7,605 bases of DNA from Methanobacteriaceae archaeon (GCA_011620845.1 WOYJ01000040.1:1-7605), one strand, 5' to 3'; positions 1 through 7,090 are shown, numbered from the stretch's first letter. Notes: generated by a model from the sequence alone, not told the origin. A program made the numbers and translations.

Positions 1-34
1 ATTATATATTACCTACTAGATAAACAATGAAATG

Positions 35-49
35 ATTAGACCATCTAAT
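35..49. promoter_or_regulatory. Candidate operator: inverted repeat upstream of ahcY
   Basis: ATTAGA-CCA-TCTAAT is a perfect inverted repeat with 6 bp arms and a 3 bp spacer, about 50 bp before the ahcY start codon. A further copy of the half-site, TCTAATT, lies at 58-64. The arrangement resembles a site for a dimeric regulator, but short AT-rich palindromes also arise by chance in intergenic DNA. The only TATA-like run upstream is ATTATATATT at 1-10, so I cannot place the start of transcription with confidence. Confidence 0.25.
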
Positions 50-90
50 TTTGAGTTTCTAATTGAATGTCAAACTACAATCCAGATTAT

Positions 91-96
91 AGGTGA
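91..96 (+). promoter_or_regulatory. Shine-Dalgarno sequence that fixes the ahcY start
   Basis: AGGTGA lies 5 bases before the ATG at 102 and matches the archaeal anti-Shine-Dalgarno core. The longer reading frame would start at GTG 93, which is part of this motif, so ATG 102 is the better start. Confidence 0.8.
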
Positions 97-101
97 AAAA
101 G

Positions 102-1355
<1,254 letters not shown>

Positions 1356-1362
1356 AATCAAC

Positions 1363-1385
1363 TTTTTAAATAATACTTCTTTTTA
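1363..1385 (+). promoter_or_regulatory. T-rich spacer: weak terminator and/or TATA box before the DUF2119 gene
   Basis: The 50 bp between the two + strand genes holds TTTTTAAATAATA (1363-1375) and a second T run at 1380-1384. The first resembles an archaeal TATA box, with a predicted start near 1395 and a leader of roughly 10 bases. The T runs could also cause partial termination after ahcY. Read-through from ahcY is equally possible. The GGGGTAGG at 1393-1400 is an imperfect Shine-Dalgarno match for the ATG at 1406. Confidence 0.3.
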
Positions 1386-1405
1386 GATTTAAGGGGTAGG
1401 CAGTC

Positions 1406-2020
1406 ATGGGATTTTTCAAACTCATCCATAAGGGAAATGGAGAAGGACTGAAACGCCTCTTTATAGGTGGTGTCCATGGTAAAGAGGGACTTACCACCAT
1501 AAAAGCCCTTAAAGAGATAACAGAAAAGGACGTGCCAGACGGCTGCCTGGTGATGTACAACTGTGATGAAAGCAAGTACATCAGCACCCTGAATCCCCTT
1601 TACTATCAATCAGAGGCAGGTAAAGCTGTTCTATACCTCATCGACCATTACAAGCCAGATATGTACATCGAACTACACTGTTACAAGAGGGAAAACTTCG
1701 ATTCACTCACTGATTTAGACCGGAAAAAGAAGATAGGCGTCCCGCCACTTATCGAACTGGAGGAGGGAGTCTTAATCGGCTCCATATCACCCAGAATCAG
1801 GACCACCAGATTCACCAAGAAAGATATCTGTATCACCTTGGAGATACCCTGTTCACCTTCACCTGAGTCTATGGAAGTGTATGTTAATTTCTTGAAGGTA
1901 CTGGCCGGTGCCCAAAGCAGGGAGGATCTGGAAAGGAAGGCAACAGAGATATACCTGGAGCAGGTGGAAACTTCCAAAAGGTATGCCCATATAATATTCG
2001 GGGATTATCCACCGTTTTAA
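1406..2020 (+). CDS. DUF2119-type protein, putative M14/AstE-like zinc hydrolase
   Basis: A 204-residue archaeal protein that I recognise as the uncharacterised DUF2119 type. I see no signal peptide or membrane segment. Its motifs follow the order found in M14 carboxypeptidases and the succinylglutamate desuccinylase/aspartoacylase branch. GGVHGKEG gives His24 and Glu27 (the HxxE zinc pair), and KYISTLNPLYY (57-67) sits where that branch has a RY...DLNR segment. IELHC gives His91 as third zinc ligand, and ITLEIP gives Glu146 where M14 enzymes have the catalytic glutamate of TLEL. The DLNR arginine is replaced by Pro64, so substrate recognition probably differs. What is seen is the motif set; a zinc-dependent amide or peptide hydrolase is inference and the substrate is unknown. 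It may be cotranscribed with ahcY; the downstream gene is convergent. Confidence 0.8.
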   Translation: MGFFKLIHKGNGEGLKRLFIGGVHGKEGLTTIKALKEITEKDVPDGCLVMYNCDESKYISTLNPLYYQSEAGKAVLYLIDHYKPDMYIELHCYKRENFDSLTDLDRKKKIGVPPLIELEEGVLIGSISPRIRTTRFTKKDICITLEIPCSPSPESMEVYVNFLKVLAGAQSREDLERKATEIYLEQVETSKRYAHIIFGDYPPF

Positions 2021-2054
2021 AAAGAAACCTAGTCTTTTTTATCACTTTTTTTTT
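2019..2054. terminator. Probable bidirectional terminator between convergent genes
   Basis: Only 45 bp separate the DUF2119 stop and the fen1 stop. AAAAAGA (2019-2025) and TCTTTTT (2033-2039) form a perfect 7 bp inverted repeat with a 7-base loop, followed by a run of nine T at 2046-2054. On the + strand the T runs suit archaeal U-tract termination. Read on the - strand, the left arm gives TCTTTTT for fen1. The stem is all A-T except one pair, so the U tracts probably matter more than the hairpin. Confidence 0.65.
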
Positions 2055-2065
2055 AATAATTTGGA

Positions 2066-3052
2066 TTAGAACCACTTCTCCAGACTACTCTGGCTACTGT
2101 CCAGTTTTTTAAGCTTATTTAAAGCGTTGATCACCCGGTCTTCTGAGAAATCATGCTCTCCAGCTAAAAATTCAAGGGCACCTTCCCGATCAGGGTCCTT
2201 CCATTTGAGTTCGTAGTCGGAGATAAAGTCGTGTTCGAAGAATAAATCCCGCAACTCCTGGGGGTCCACTTCTATCTCTACATCCATCTCCTCCAGGACC
2301 TTAAACACGTCACCATGTTTTTTAATGAGATTTAACCCTTTTTTGGCACCTATCCCCTTTATTCCCTCGTTGAAGTCGGTGCCTATTAGTATGGCCACGT
2401 CCACCAGCTGTTCCCTTGTAATCTGAAGATCTTCCAGTACCCTCGCAAGCTGGATGAGTTCTAAATTAACCTTTCCACCAGTGATGGTTAGATTCTTCAC
2501 CATACGGGTGGCTCCGAATAGTATGCAATCATAATCTTGGGAACCCACACACCAGGCATCACCTTTATCCACCATATAGGATGCCTGTGCTTCTCCTTCA
2601 CCCTTGGCCTGGATATGGGGTATCCCCATGAGTTCTAACAACTGTTTTGACCCTTCTATTATCTCTGTGGACATCCGGGAGGTTCTGCCGGCATATTTCC
2701 GGGCCTCTTCGATGTTACCATTCTCCAGGGCTTCCTTCCATTTCTTACGAGATTCTTCTTTGATTTCGCTTCGCTTAAGCTGTGTACTTTTTTTAAGGAC
2801 GTTGGGAGGTCCGTCGAAGACGTAGAATGGCTTTATTCCCTTTTCTATCAGGGATGTGGTGCGGTATAGAATGCCGCTAAAATGAGAGGTTACTTTGCCC
2901 CGATGGTCCATTAAAGGAGTGCCATCGGCCTGTCTTATTATGGATAAAAACTGGTATATTATATTGGCTGCGTCTATGGCCACTGTTTTACCCTTCAAAT
3001 CCTCAAATTTTATAGGTTCCGGGTTAACTATATCCTTAAACTTCACACCCAT
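2066..3052 (-). CDS. fen1: Flap endonuclease 1 (FEN1)
   Basis: Structure-specific nuclease that removes 5' flaps during Okazaki fragment maturation and in repair. From the ATG at 3052 it is 328 residues, the normal archaeal length. The N-terminal block opens with MGVKFKDIVNPE; the mature enzyme needs this Gly next to the DNA. The metal-binding acids are all present: Asp27 (AIDAAN), Asp80 (FDGPP), Glu152 and Glu154 (EGEAQASYM), Asp173 and Asp175 (SQDYDCILFG) and Asp226 (GTDFNEG). These are followed by the helix-hairpin-helix region GIKGIGAKKGL. The last eight residues, QSSLEKWF, are a textbook PIP box for binding PCNA. It is convergent with the DUF2119 gene and lies downstream of the chorismate-lyase-like gene, with which it shares no obvious function. 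Confidence 0.97.
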   Translation of the reverse strand: MGVKFKDIVNPEPIKFEDLKGKTVAIDAANIIYQFLSIIRQADGTPLMDHRGKVTSHFSGILYRTTSLIEKGIKPFYVFDGPPNVLKKSTQLKRSEIKEESRKKWKEALENGNIEEARKYAGRTSRMSTEIIEGSKQLLELMGIPHIQAKGEGEAQASYMVDKGDAWCVGSQDYDCILFGATRMVKNLTITGGKVNLELIQLARVLEDLQITREQLVDVAILIGTDFNEGIKGIGAKKGLNLIKKHGDVFKVLEEMDVEIEVDPQELRDLFFEHDFISDYELKWKDPDREGALEFLAGEHDFSEDRVINALNKLKKLDSSQSSLEKWF

Positions 3053-3058
3053 AAATAA

Positions 3059-3064
3059 CACCCC
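3059..3064 (-). promoter_or_regulatory. Shine-Dalgarno sequence that fixes the fen1 start
   Basis: On the - strand GGGGTG ends 6 bases before the ATG at 3052. The longer frame opens at the GTG inside this motif (3061) and would add three residues ahead of the conserved MGVKF start, so it is rejected. Confidence 0.7.
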
Positions 3065-3086
3065 TTTTATTTCAAATAAAATCTGT

Positions 3087-3097
3087 ACTTAAATAAT
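3087..3097 (-). promoter_or_regulatory. Possible TATA box for fen1
   Basis: ATTATTTAAGT on the - strand lies about 40 bp before the fen1 ATG, which would give a leader of about 13 bases that just includes the Shine-Dalgarno sequence. The match is moderate and lies in generally AT-rich DNA, so fen1 could equally be read from the upstream genes. Confidence 0.3.
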
Positions 3098-3104
3098 CAT
3101 TAAT

Positions 3105-3638
3105 TTACTCTTTAAATAAACTGTAGGGAAACATTTCCTTGAGCCAGATAAGGATTTCATCGTGATGTATTATATTATACGTCCTGCTCAGGAAGGGAGA
3201 ATCGGTTTTGAATATTTCTTTAAGTTCTTCATCTGGTTCCTCGGTGAATATGGACTTGATCTCCCTGCGGGATTCGATGCTGTGATTCTTCATTATCCTC
3301 CCTATGGGGATGTCGGCCCTTATCAGATCCTCCTTGAAATTGTTGTCCAATCTGTCCACTGGAACCAGGGATATAGCATAGATCAGGGGTTCGTCACTTT
3401 TTATGATCACCACCCGGTAGTTAACGGTGTCTCCCTCTTCTATATTCAGGTCACGGGCCATTTCATAATCAGCAGGTACGAATTCCTGCTGGAGAGTGGT
3501 GATGTCCACATGGCCCTTCAAAACATCGAGTATAGCAGTTACAGAGCCGTCGGTGGTTAACAATATTTTCTGGGCGCTGGAGAGTTTTCCAATGCTTTCT
3601 TCTATATTCTGGATTTCATCCAGTGTGTTCTGTGCCAT
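3105..3638 (-). CDS. Chorismate pyruvate-lyase-like protein (UbiC/DUF98 family)
   Basis: A 177-residue cytosolic protein with the UbiC/DUF98 fold signature. Family members split chorismate into 4-hydroxybenzoate and pyruvate. LSSAQKILLTTDGSVTAIL (19-37) matches the conserved opening helix and loop. NYRVVII carries Arg75, where bacterial UbiC has its substrate-binding arginine, and PLIYAISLVP and IPIGRIM are the next conserved blocks. The C-terminal KEMFPYSLF places Glu168 where UbiC has its catalytic glutamate in the TELFLPASPLY tail. In methanogens 4-hydroxybenzoate is reported to feed the arylamine part of methanopterin, which fits the coenzyme B genes just upstream. A UTRA-type ligand-binding role is an alternative for this fold, but no DNA-binding domain is present. 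GGAG lies 9 bases before the ATG. Confidence 0.78.
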   Translation of the reverse strand: MAQNTLDEIQNIEESIGKLSSAQKILLTTDGSVTAILDVLKGHVDITTLQQEFVPADYEMARDLNIEEGDTVNYRVVIIKSDEPLIYAISLVPVDRLDNNFKEDLIRADIPIGRIMKNHSIESRREIKSIFTEEPDEELKEIFKTDSPFLSRTYNIIHHDEILIWLKEMFPYSLFKE

Positions 3639-3690
3639 GGTAGAGTTCTCCTACAGCTTAGTTATATTAGGGGGTCAATTCCTACAGTTG

Positions 3691-3706
3691 GATATTTTTT
3701 TATATT
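3691..3706 (-). promoter_or_regulatory. TATA box candidate for the chorismate-lyase-like gene
   Basis: AAATATAAAAAAATAT on the - strand is a strong TATA-like element about 60 bp before the ATG at 3638, predicting a start near 3673 and a leader of about 35 bases. An 8 bp direct repeat, CTGTAGGA, follows it on the - strand (3680-3687 and 3649-3656), the second copy including the Shine-Dalgarno sequence. The element suggests this gene can be transcribed independently of aksD. Confidence 0.45.
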
Positions 3707-3723
3707 TGAACGTTAATCCTTCT

Positions 3724-4968
3724 TTAAACCTCAGGACCCTTTATTTCACCGGCTATGGCTGATGATGCCACCACGGCAGGGTTTGCTAGGTAGACCTTGG
3801 ATTTGGGATCTCCCATCCTACCGATGAAGTTCCGGTTGGTGGAGGAGATACACACTTCATCTGGCCCTAGAACACCCATATGGGCTCCCAGGCAGGGTCC
3901 GCAGCCAGGGTTGCATACGATTGCTCCAGCTTCCAGGAACGTTTCTATTATTCCCTCCTTAAGGGCGTCGAGGTAGATGTTTTTGGAAGCAGGGGCAATG
4001 ATGAGTCGTACATCCTCATGAACTTTAGAACCTTTAAGAACCTCTGCAGCTAACCTCAGATCCTCCAGGCGACCGTTAGTACAGGATCCAAGGAAGGCCT
4101 GGTTGATCTCAGACCCTTCAACCTGACTAATGGGAAATATGTTATCAACGTTATCTGGACAGGCTACCTGCGGCTCTAAGTCTCCTACTTCAAAATCATA
4201 TTCCTTTTCATAAAAAGCATCTTTGTCTGACCGAACTACATCAAATTTTGATACATTTCTGGCCTTTAAATATTCTAATACCGCTTTATTGGGTTCCATT
4301 ATACCATTTTTCGCCCCGCTTTCCACTGACATGTTGCACATGGTCAGGCGGCCAGGCACGTCCATGTTTTCTACCGTAGAACCGGTGAATTCCAGTGCAT
4401 GGTAGGTGGCTCCAAATGAGCCTATCTCCCCTATTATCTTTAAAATTAAATCTTTAGGTGTTGTATAGCCATGGAGAGCGCCGGTTACATCTATTTTAAA
4501 GCTTCCCGGTACCATGAACCAGGTCTTTCCAGTGGCGTAGATCATGGCCAGATCAGTAGCGCCCATACCAGTGGCAAAGGCGCCGAAAGCACCATAGGTA
4601 CAGGTGTGGGAATCTGCACCAACCACCACTTCTCCTGGTTTGATTAACCCCTGCTCAGGAAGCACCTGATGACAGATTCCCTCCCCATGGGCGAATATCT
4701 TCTTAATACCCTGTGTCTTTGCGAAATTCCGGGTGATCTTCTGGAATTCTGCAGAACCGATGTTGTTGGCGGGAATGTTATGATCAAAAACTATTACAAT
4801 CTTATCCGGGTCCCATACCTTATCTGCTATTTTGTTGAAGGTCCTGATGGTGGGTGGTGTGGTTCCATCGTGGCTCATGGCCAGATCTACCCTGGCCTCT
4901 ATAATCTCTTCAGGACAGACTTCCTTGCTCCCGGAGGCACGGGCCAGTATTTTTTCTGTGATGTTCAT
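3724..4968 (-). CDS. aksD: Homoaconitase / 3-isopropylmalate dehydratase large subunit, probably AksD
   Basis: Large (catalytic, iron-sulfur) subunit of an aconitase-family hydro-lyase, 414 residues, the usual archaeal LeuC/HacA length. The [4Fe-4S] ligands are Cys296 in GSCTNGR and Cys356 and Cys359 in NPGCGPC. Active-site blocks include MSHDGTTPP (31-39), FDHNIPANN (61-69) and GADSHTCTYGAFGAF (117-131). The enzyme moves the hydroxyl of homocitrate (and longer homologues) via homoaconitate to homoisocitrate. Its neighbour aksA, 47 bp upstream, supports the homoaconitase role over leucine synthesis, but in this family the specificity loop is in the small subunit, which is not in the window. 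LeuC therefore cannot be excluded from sequence alone. The Shine-Dalgarno match is weak (GGGA about 8 bases before ATG). Confidence 0.9.
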   Translation of the reverse strand: MNITEKILARASGSKEVCPEEIIEARVDLAMSHDGTTPPTIRTFNKIADKVWDPDKIVIVFDHNIPANNIGSAEFQKITRNFAKTQGIKKIFAHGEGICHQVLPEQGLIKPGEVVVGADSHTCTYGAFGAFATGMGATDLAMIYATGKTWFMVPGSFKIDVTGALHGYTTPKDLILKIIGEIGSFGATYHALEFTGSTVENMDVPGRLTMCNMSVESGAKNGIMEPNKAVLEYLKARNVSKFDVVRSDKDAFYEKEYDFEVGDLEPQVACPDNVDNIFPISQVEGSEINQAFLGSCTNGRLEDLRLAAEVLKGSKVHEDVRLIIAPASKNIYLDALKEGIIETFLEAGAIVCNPGCGPCLGAHMGVLGPDEVCISSTNRNFIGRMGDPKSKVYLANPAVVASSAIAGEIKGPEV

Positions 4969-5010
4969 TGTTCATTCCCGCTAAAAAAGAATTTTAAGTC
5001 CCTGATGCTT

Positions 5011-5021
5011 AATATTTAAAT
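5011..5021 (-). promoter_or_regulatory. Possible TATA box for aksD
   Basis: ATTTAAATATT on the - strand overlaps the aksA stop codon and lies about 48 bp before the aksD ATG, which would give a leader of about 22 bases. The gap also carries TTCTTTTTTAG (4981-4991), a U-rich run that could weaken read-through from aksA. Either cotranscription or a separate start is possible. Confidence 0.35.
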
Positions 5022-6191
5022 ATCCACTGGACCGCGAACGGATCTCACGATTTCATTGAACAGTTTATCGTTTATGTATTTACCTTTTTCCCGTTGTAAC
5101 TTAACTTTTTCTACAATCTCACATAGTTCGTTTTTGGACACTTCTATACCGCATTCTGTGAGTTTGGCTTTGACCGCCCGGCAGCCGGAGTGTTTCCCTA
5201 AAACGATCCTCCTCTGATGTCCGATTAACTCTGGTAAAAATGGTTCATAAGTTAGGGGTTCCTCCAAAACAGCATCCACATGTATACCTGACTCGTGGCG
5301 GAAGACGTTCCGGCCCACTATGGGCTTGTTATCCGGGATCTTCATATGAGTTAGTTCCTCCACCAATTTGGATAGTTCATAGAATATCCTGACGTTAAAA
5401 CCCAGATCAACATCGTAGATTAATTTAAGGGCCATAACCAGCTCTTCCAGGGAGGCGTTGCCTGCCCTTTCACCAATCCCATTTACAGTGGTTGAAACAG
5501 CATCCGCTCCTGCCAGGAGTCCTGCTATTGAATTGGATAGTGCCATCCCAAAGTCGTTGTGGCAGTGTAGGGCGATGCCTGTTTTTATCTCTGAGCGTAG
5601 CTCACGAACCAGGTAATCCATTCCCTGGGGACTTATAGCCCCTACTGTATCAGCTATATGCACCCGGTCCACCCCATATTCTTCTGCCTTCTTGTAGATT
5701 TTCTTTAGAAATTCGAGGTCTGTCCGGGTGGCGTCCTCTGCTGAGAAAGCCACAAATAAACCATGGTCCTTGGCGTGTTCTATGGAACTCATGCACACGT
5801 TTACTATGTCTTCCTGACTCATCTTCATCTTATGTTTTAAGTGAAGATCAGAGGTGCCCATGAAGGTGATTATACCATCCACACCACAGTCTATGGCGGT
5901 GTCGATATCCTCCTTTTTGGTACGTGACAGGGCCAGTATTTCGGCGTTTAGGTCTTCTTTTACTATGGCCTTGATTGATCTTTTCTCTTCACTTGATACC
6001 ACAGGGAATCCTGCTTCGATCTGGTGTATCCTCAGTTCATCCAGTTTCCTGGCGATTTTCACCTTTTCTGGGGTTCTAAGACACACTCCCGGGGTTTGTT
6101 CTCCGTCTCTTAATGTGGTGTCATAGATGGTTATGTCAGTGGGAAACTTTAAATCAACAGACTGGTTAAATGGGCTTACGAAATATTCCAA
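5016..6191 (-). CDS. aksA: Homocitrate synthase family protein AksA
   Basis: Condenses acetyl-CoA with 2-oxoglutarate to (R)-homocitrate and repeats this on longer 2-oxoacids, the first step towards 2-oxosuberate and coenzyme B. The 391 residues form an HMGL-like TIM barrel: TIYDTTLRDGEQTPGV (21-36) with Arg28 and metal ligand Asp29, the HCHNDFG block with His209 and His211, and NGIGERAGNASLEE (237-250). HESGIHVDA (299-307) and GKHSG (332-336) follow. The protein stops soon after, so the long LeuA regulatory domain of bacterial isopropylmalate synthase is missing. Citramalate synthase or isopropylmalate synthase are alternatives, but length and the aksD neighbour favour AksA. The start is TTG at 6191, chosen because of the strong Shine-Dalgarno sequence at 6199-6205 and because no nearby ATG or GTG in frame precedes the conserved DTTLRDGE motif. 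Confidence 0.9.
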   Translation of the reverse strand: MEYFVSPFNQSVDLKFPTDITIYDTTLRDGEQTPGVCLRTPEKVKIARKLDELRIHQIEAGFPVVSSEEKRSIKAIVKEDLNAEILALSRTKKEDIDTAIDCGVDGIITFMGTSDLHLKHKMKMSQEDIVNVCMSSIEHAKDHGLFVAFSAEDATRTDLEFLKKIYKKAEEYGVDRVHIADTVGAISPQGMDYLVRELRSEIKTGIALHCHNDFGMALSNSIAGLLAGADAVSTTVNGIGERAGNASLEELVMALKLIYDVDLGFNVRIFYELSKLVEELTHMKIPDNKPIVGRNVFRHESGIHVDAVLEEPLTYEPFLPELIGHQRRIVLGKHSGCRAVKAKLTECGIEVSKNELCEIVEKVKLQREKGKYINDKLFNEIVRSVRGPVDI

Positions 6192-6198
6192 ATTAATT

Positions 6199-6205
6199 CC
6201 ACCTT
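6199..6205 (-). promoter_or_regulatory. Shine-Dalgarno sequence supporting a TTG start for aksA
   Basis: AAGGTGG on the - strand ends 7 bases before the TTG at 6191. It is one of the best ribosome-binding matches in the window and is the reason to accept the rare start codon. Confidence 0.75.
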
Positions 6206-6250
6206 CTAATTTTAGGGTTTGATAAGCTTACTATCCTGGTAGTTTATGGG

Positions 6251-6285
6251 AAAATAAATTCATTGTGGTAAAAAAATAAATTCAT
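6251..6285 (-). repeat. 13 bp direct repeat pair around the predicted aksA transcription start
   Basis: AAAATAAATTCAT occurs perfectly at 6251-6263 and again at 6273-6285, a period of 22 bp or about two helical turns. On the - strand the copies read ATGAATTTATTTT. One lies between the TATA box and the predicted aksA start near 6270, the other just downstream of it. That position suits repressor binding. The A run at 6270-6276 gives seven T on the - strand, so the element could instead help terminate the upstream CYTH transcript. Confidence 0.5.
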
Positions 6286-6289
6286 CATA

Positions 6290-6298
6290 TTATATAAA
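6290..6298 (-). promoter_or_regulatory. TATA box for aksA
   Basis: TTTATATAA on the - strand, preceded by GAAATCC as a possible BRE, is a close match to the archaeal promoter consensus. It lies about 100 bp before the TTG start and predicts a leader of about 80 bases. The leader holds a short GATA...TATC inverted repeat (6221-6235) but no structure strong enough to call a riboswitch. Confidence 0.55.
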
Positions 6299-6379
6299 GG
6301 ATTTCTTTTAAATTTTTGATGGTAATTATTCATTCTATTTATGGAGTGGAAGTAATAAATTTTTGTGGTGGAAATATAT

Positions 6380-6915
6380 CTACAGTTCCAGTAATTCCAG
6401 GTAGGATCGTCTTTCAAAACCATCTTCGATACCTAATTGCCGGTAGATTTCAAATATTTCCGGGAGGATGTCCTGGTAATCTTCTCCCTCTGCAAGGCCC
6501 TTTTCGATTTCAACGAAGTTTCCCACATCATAAACCTTATCCAGGGTGATAGTGTAGTCCTCATAGGAATATATGATCCTGTCCTTTATCACGGTCCTCA
6601 CCGGTCTAAAATCGAGGCTTTCCAGTAGAGAAGCGGTGTTTTCTGGATCCTCCACCTGCACTTCAATCTCCTTACGGGTTTTACTGGCATCGTCTAATTT
6701 AGCGCCCTTATAGGTTAAAATATAGTTAGAACCATCTTTTTCAGGTATCTCCCTTATTCGAAGCGCCTCATCTGTCTGGGCGAAATCTTTATGGGTGCGT
6801 TAAAATAGGTATCTTTCTGGTGCTCGGTTTTAAGTTTTCTGGAACCTATCTGTGATAGTTTTGCTTCTACCTTCCCAAAATCAGTTACATGGGCTTTTAC
6901 TTCAACTTCTAACAT
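6380..6915 (-). pseudogene. CYTH-domain protein (CyaB/thiamine-triphosphatase-like), broken by a 1-base frameshift
   Basis: The gene starts at ATG 6915 with MLEVEVKAHV, whose EVEVK is the ExExK signature of CYTH domains, enzymes and binding proteins that act on triphosphates. This frame runs to ...DTYFNAP and then meets TAA at 6754-6756 (53 residues). The -1 base alternative frame continues the protein as KDFAQTDEALRIRE, then ILTYKGA, TRKEIEV, ITLDKV and NFVEIEKG to the stop at 6380. Adding one C to the CCC at 6793-6795 (- strand) restores APHKDF and one protein of 178 residues, the expected size. All charged tunnel motifs are intact on both sides, so the break is recent or a sequencing error. 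Related archaeal proteins are called class IV adenylate cyclases or thiamine triphosphatases; the substrate cannot be told here. There is no clear Shine-Dalgarno sequence. Confidence 0.88.
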
Positions 6916-6937
6916 CTAAAACAACTTCTTTTTTAAG

Positions 6938-6947
6938 ATTTATATTT
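6938..6947 (-). promoter_or_regulatory. TATA box for the CYTH gene
   Basis: AAATATAAAT on the - strand is centred about 27 bp before the ATG at 6915, the spacing expected if transcription starts at or within a few bases of the start codon. With no Shine-Dalgarno sequence between them, a leaderless or nearly leaderless message is likely. The tandem repeat array lies directly upstream. Confidence 0.5.
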
Positions 6948-7090
6948 ACTTTCAATCAGGGCTATTTTTACCTTCACCAGAATCTATTACCTTCAATCAG
7001 GTTCTATTTTCACCTTCAGTCAGGACTATTTCACCATCAATTCAGGTTCTACTTAACCCTAACCAGAATTTATTTCACTTTCATCTGGAT
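6946..7090. repeat. Degenerate 21-22 bp tandem repeat array, about six and a half copies
   Basis: Units begin near 6946, 6968, 6989, 7010, 7031, 7053 and 7075 (the last partial). On the + strand each has the pattern TTCACCTTCAATCAGG then about two bases then CTATT, with substitutions and one-base length changes; units 2 and 6 share ACCAGAAT in the middle. There are no unique spacers, so this is not a CRISPR. The array fills most of the 154 bp between the CYTH gene and the coiled-coil gene, and its last units cover the stop codon and final codons of the latter. The period of about two helical turns puts every unit on the same face of the DNA. Its function is unknown. Confidence 0.8.

Noticed and set aside
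93..101. GTG start for ahcY giving three extra residues
   Set aside because: The GTG is part of the AGGTGA ribosome-binding motif, and ATG 102 has ideal spacing from it.
3053..3061. GTG start for fen1 giving three extra residues
   Set aside because: The GTG is the end of the GGGGTG ribosome-binding motif, and FEN1 proteins begin with the MGVKF-type sequence that starts at 3052.
3162..3560. 132-residue + strand open frame
   Set aside because: It lies antisense inside the chorismate-lyase-like gene, has no recognisable motif and no ribosome-binding site; the - strand protein has clear family motifs.
6192..6289. Riboswitch or attenuator in the aksA leader
   Set aside because: Only short inverted repeats (for example GATA/TATC at 6221-6235) are present; no known riboswitch core or terminator stem can be drawn.
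6316..6549. 77-residue + strand open frame
   Set aside because: It is antisense to the C-terminal half of the CYTH gene, whose motifs are convincing, and its product has no recognisable feature.
6754..6800. Programmed frameshift in the CYTH gene
   Set aside because: There is no slippery heptamer or evident downstream structure at CCCATAAAG, and CYTH proteins are not known for frameshifting; a lost base explains the data more simply.
6946..7090. CRISPR array
   Set aside because: Units follow each other directly without unique spacers and are degenerate, and no cas gene is near.
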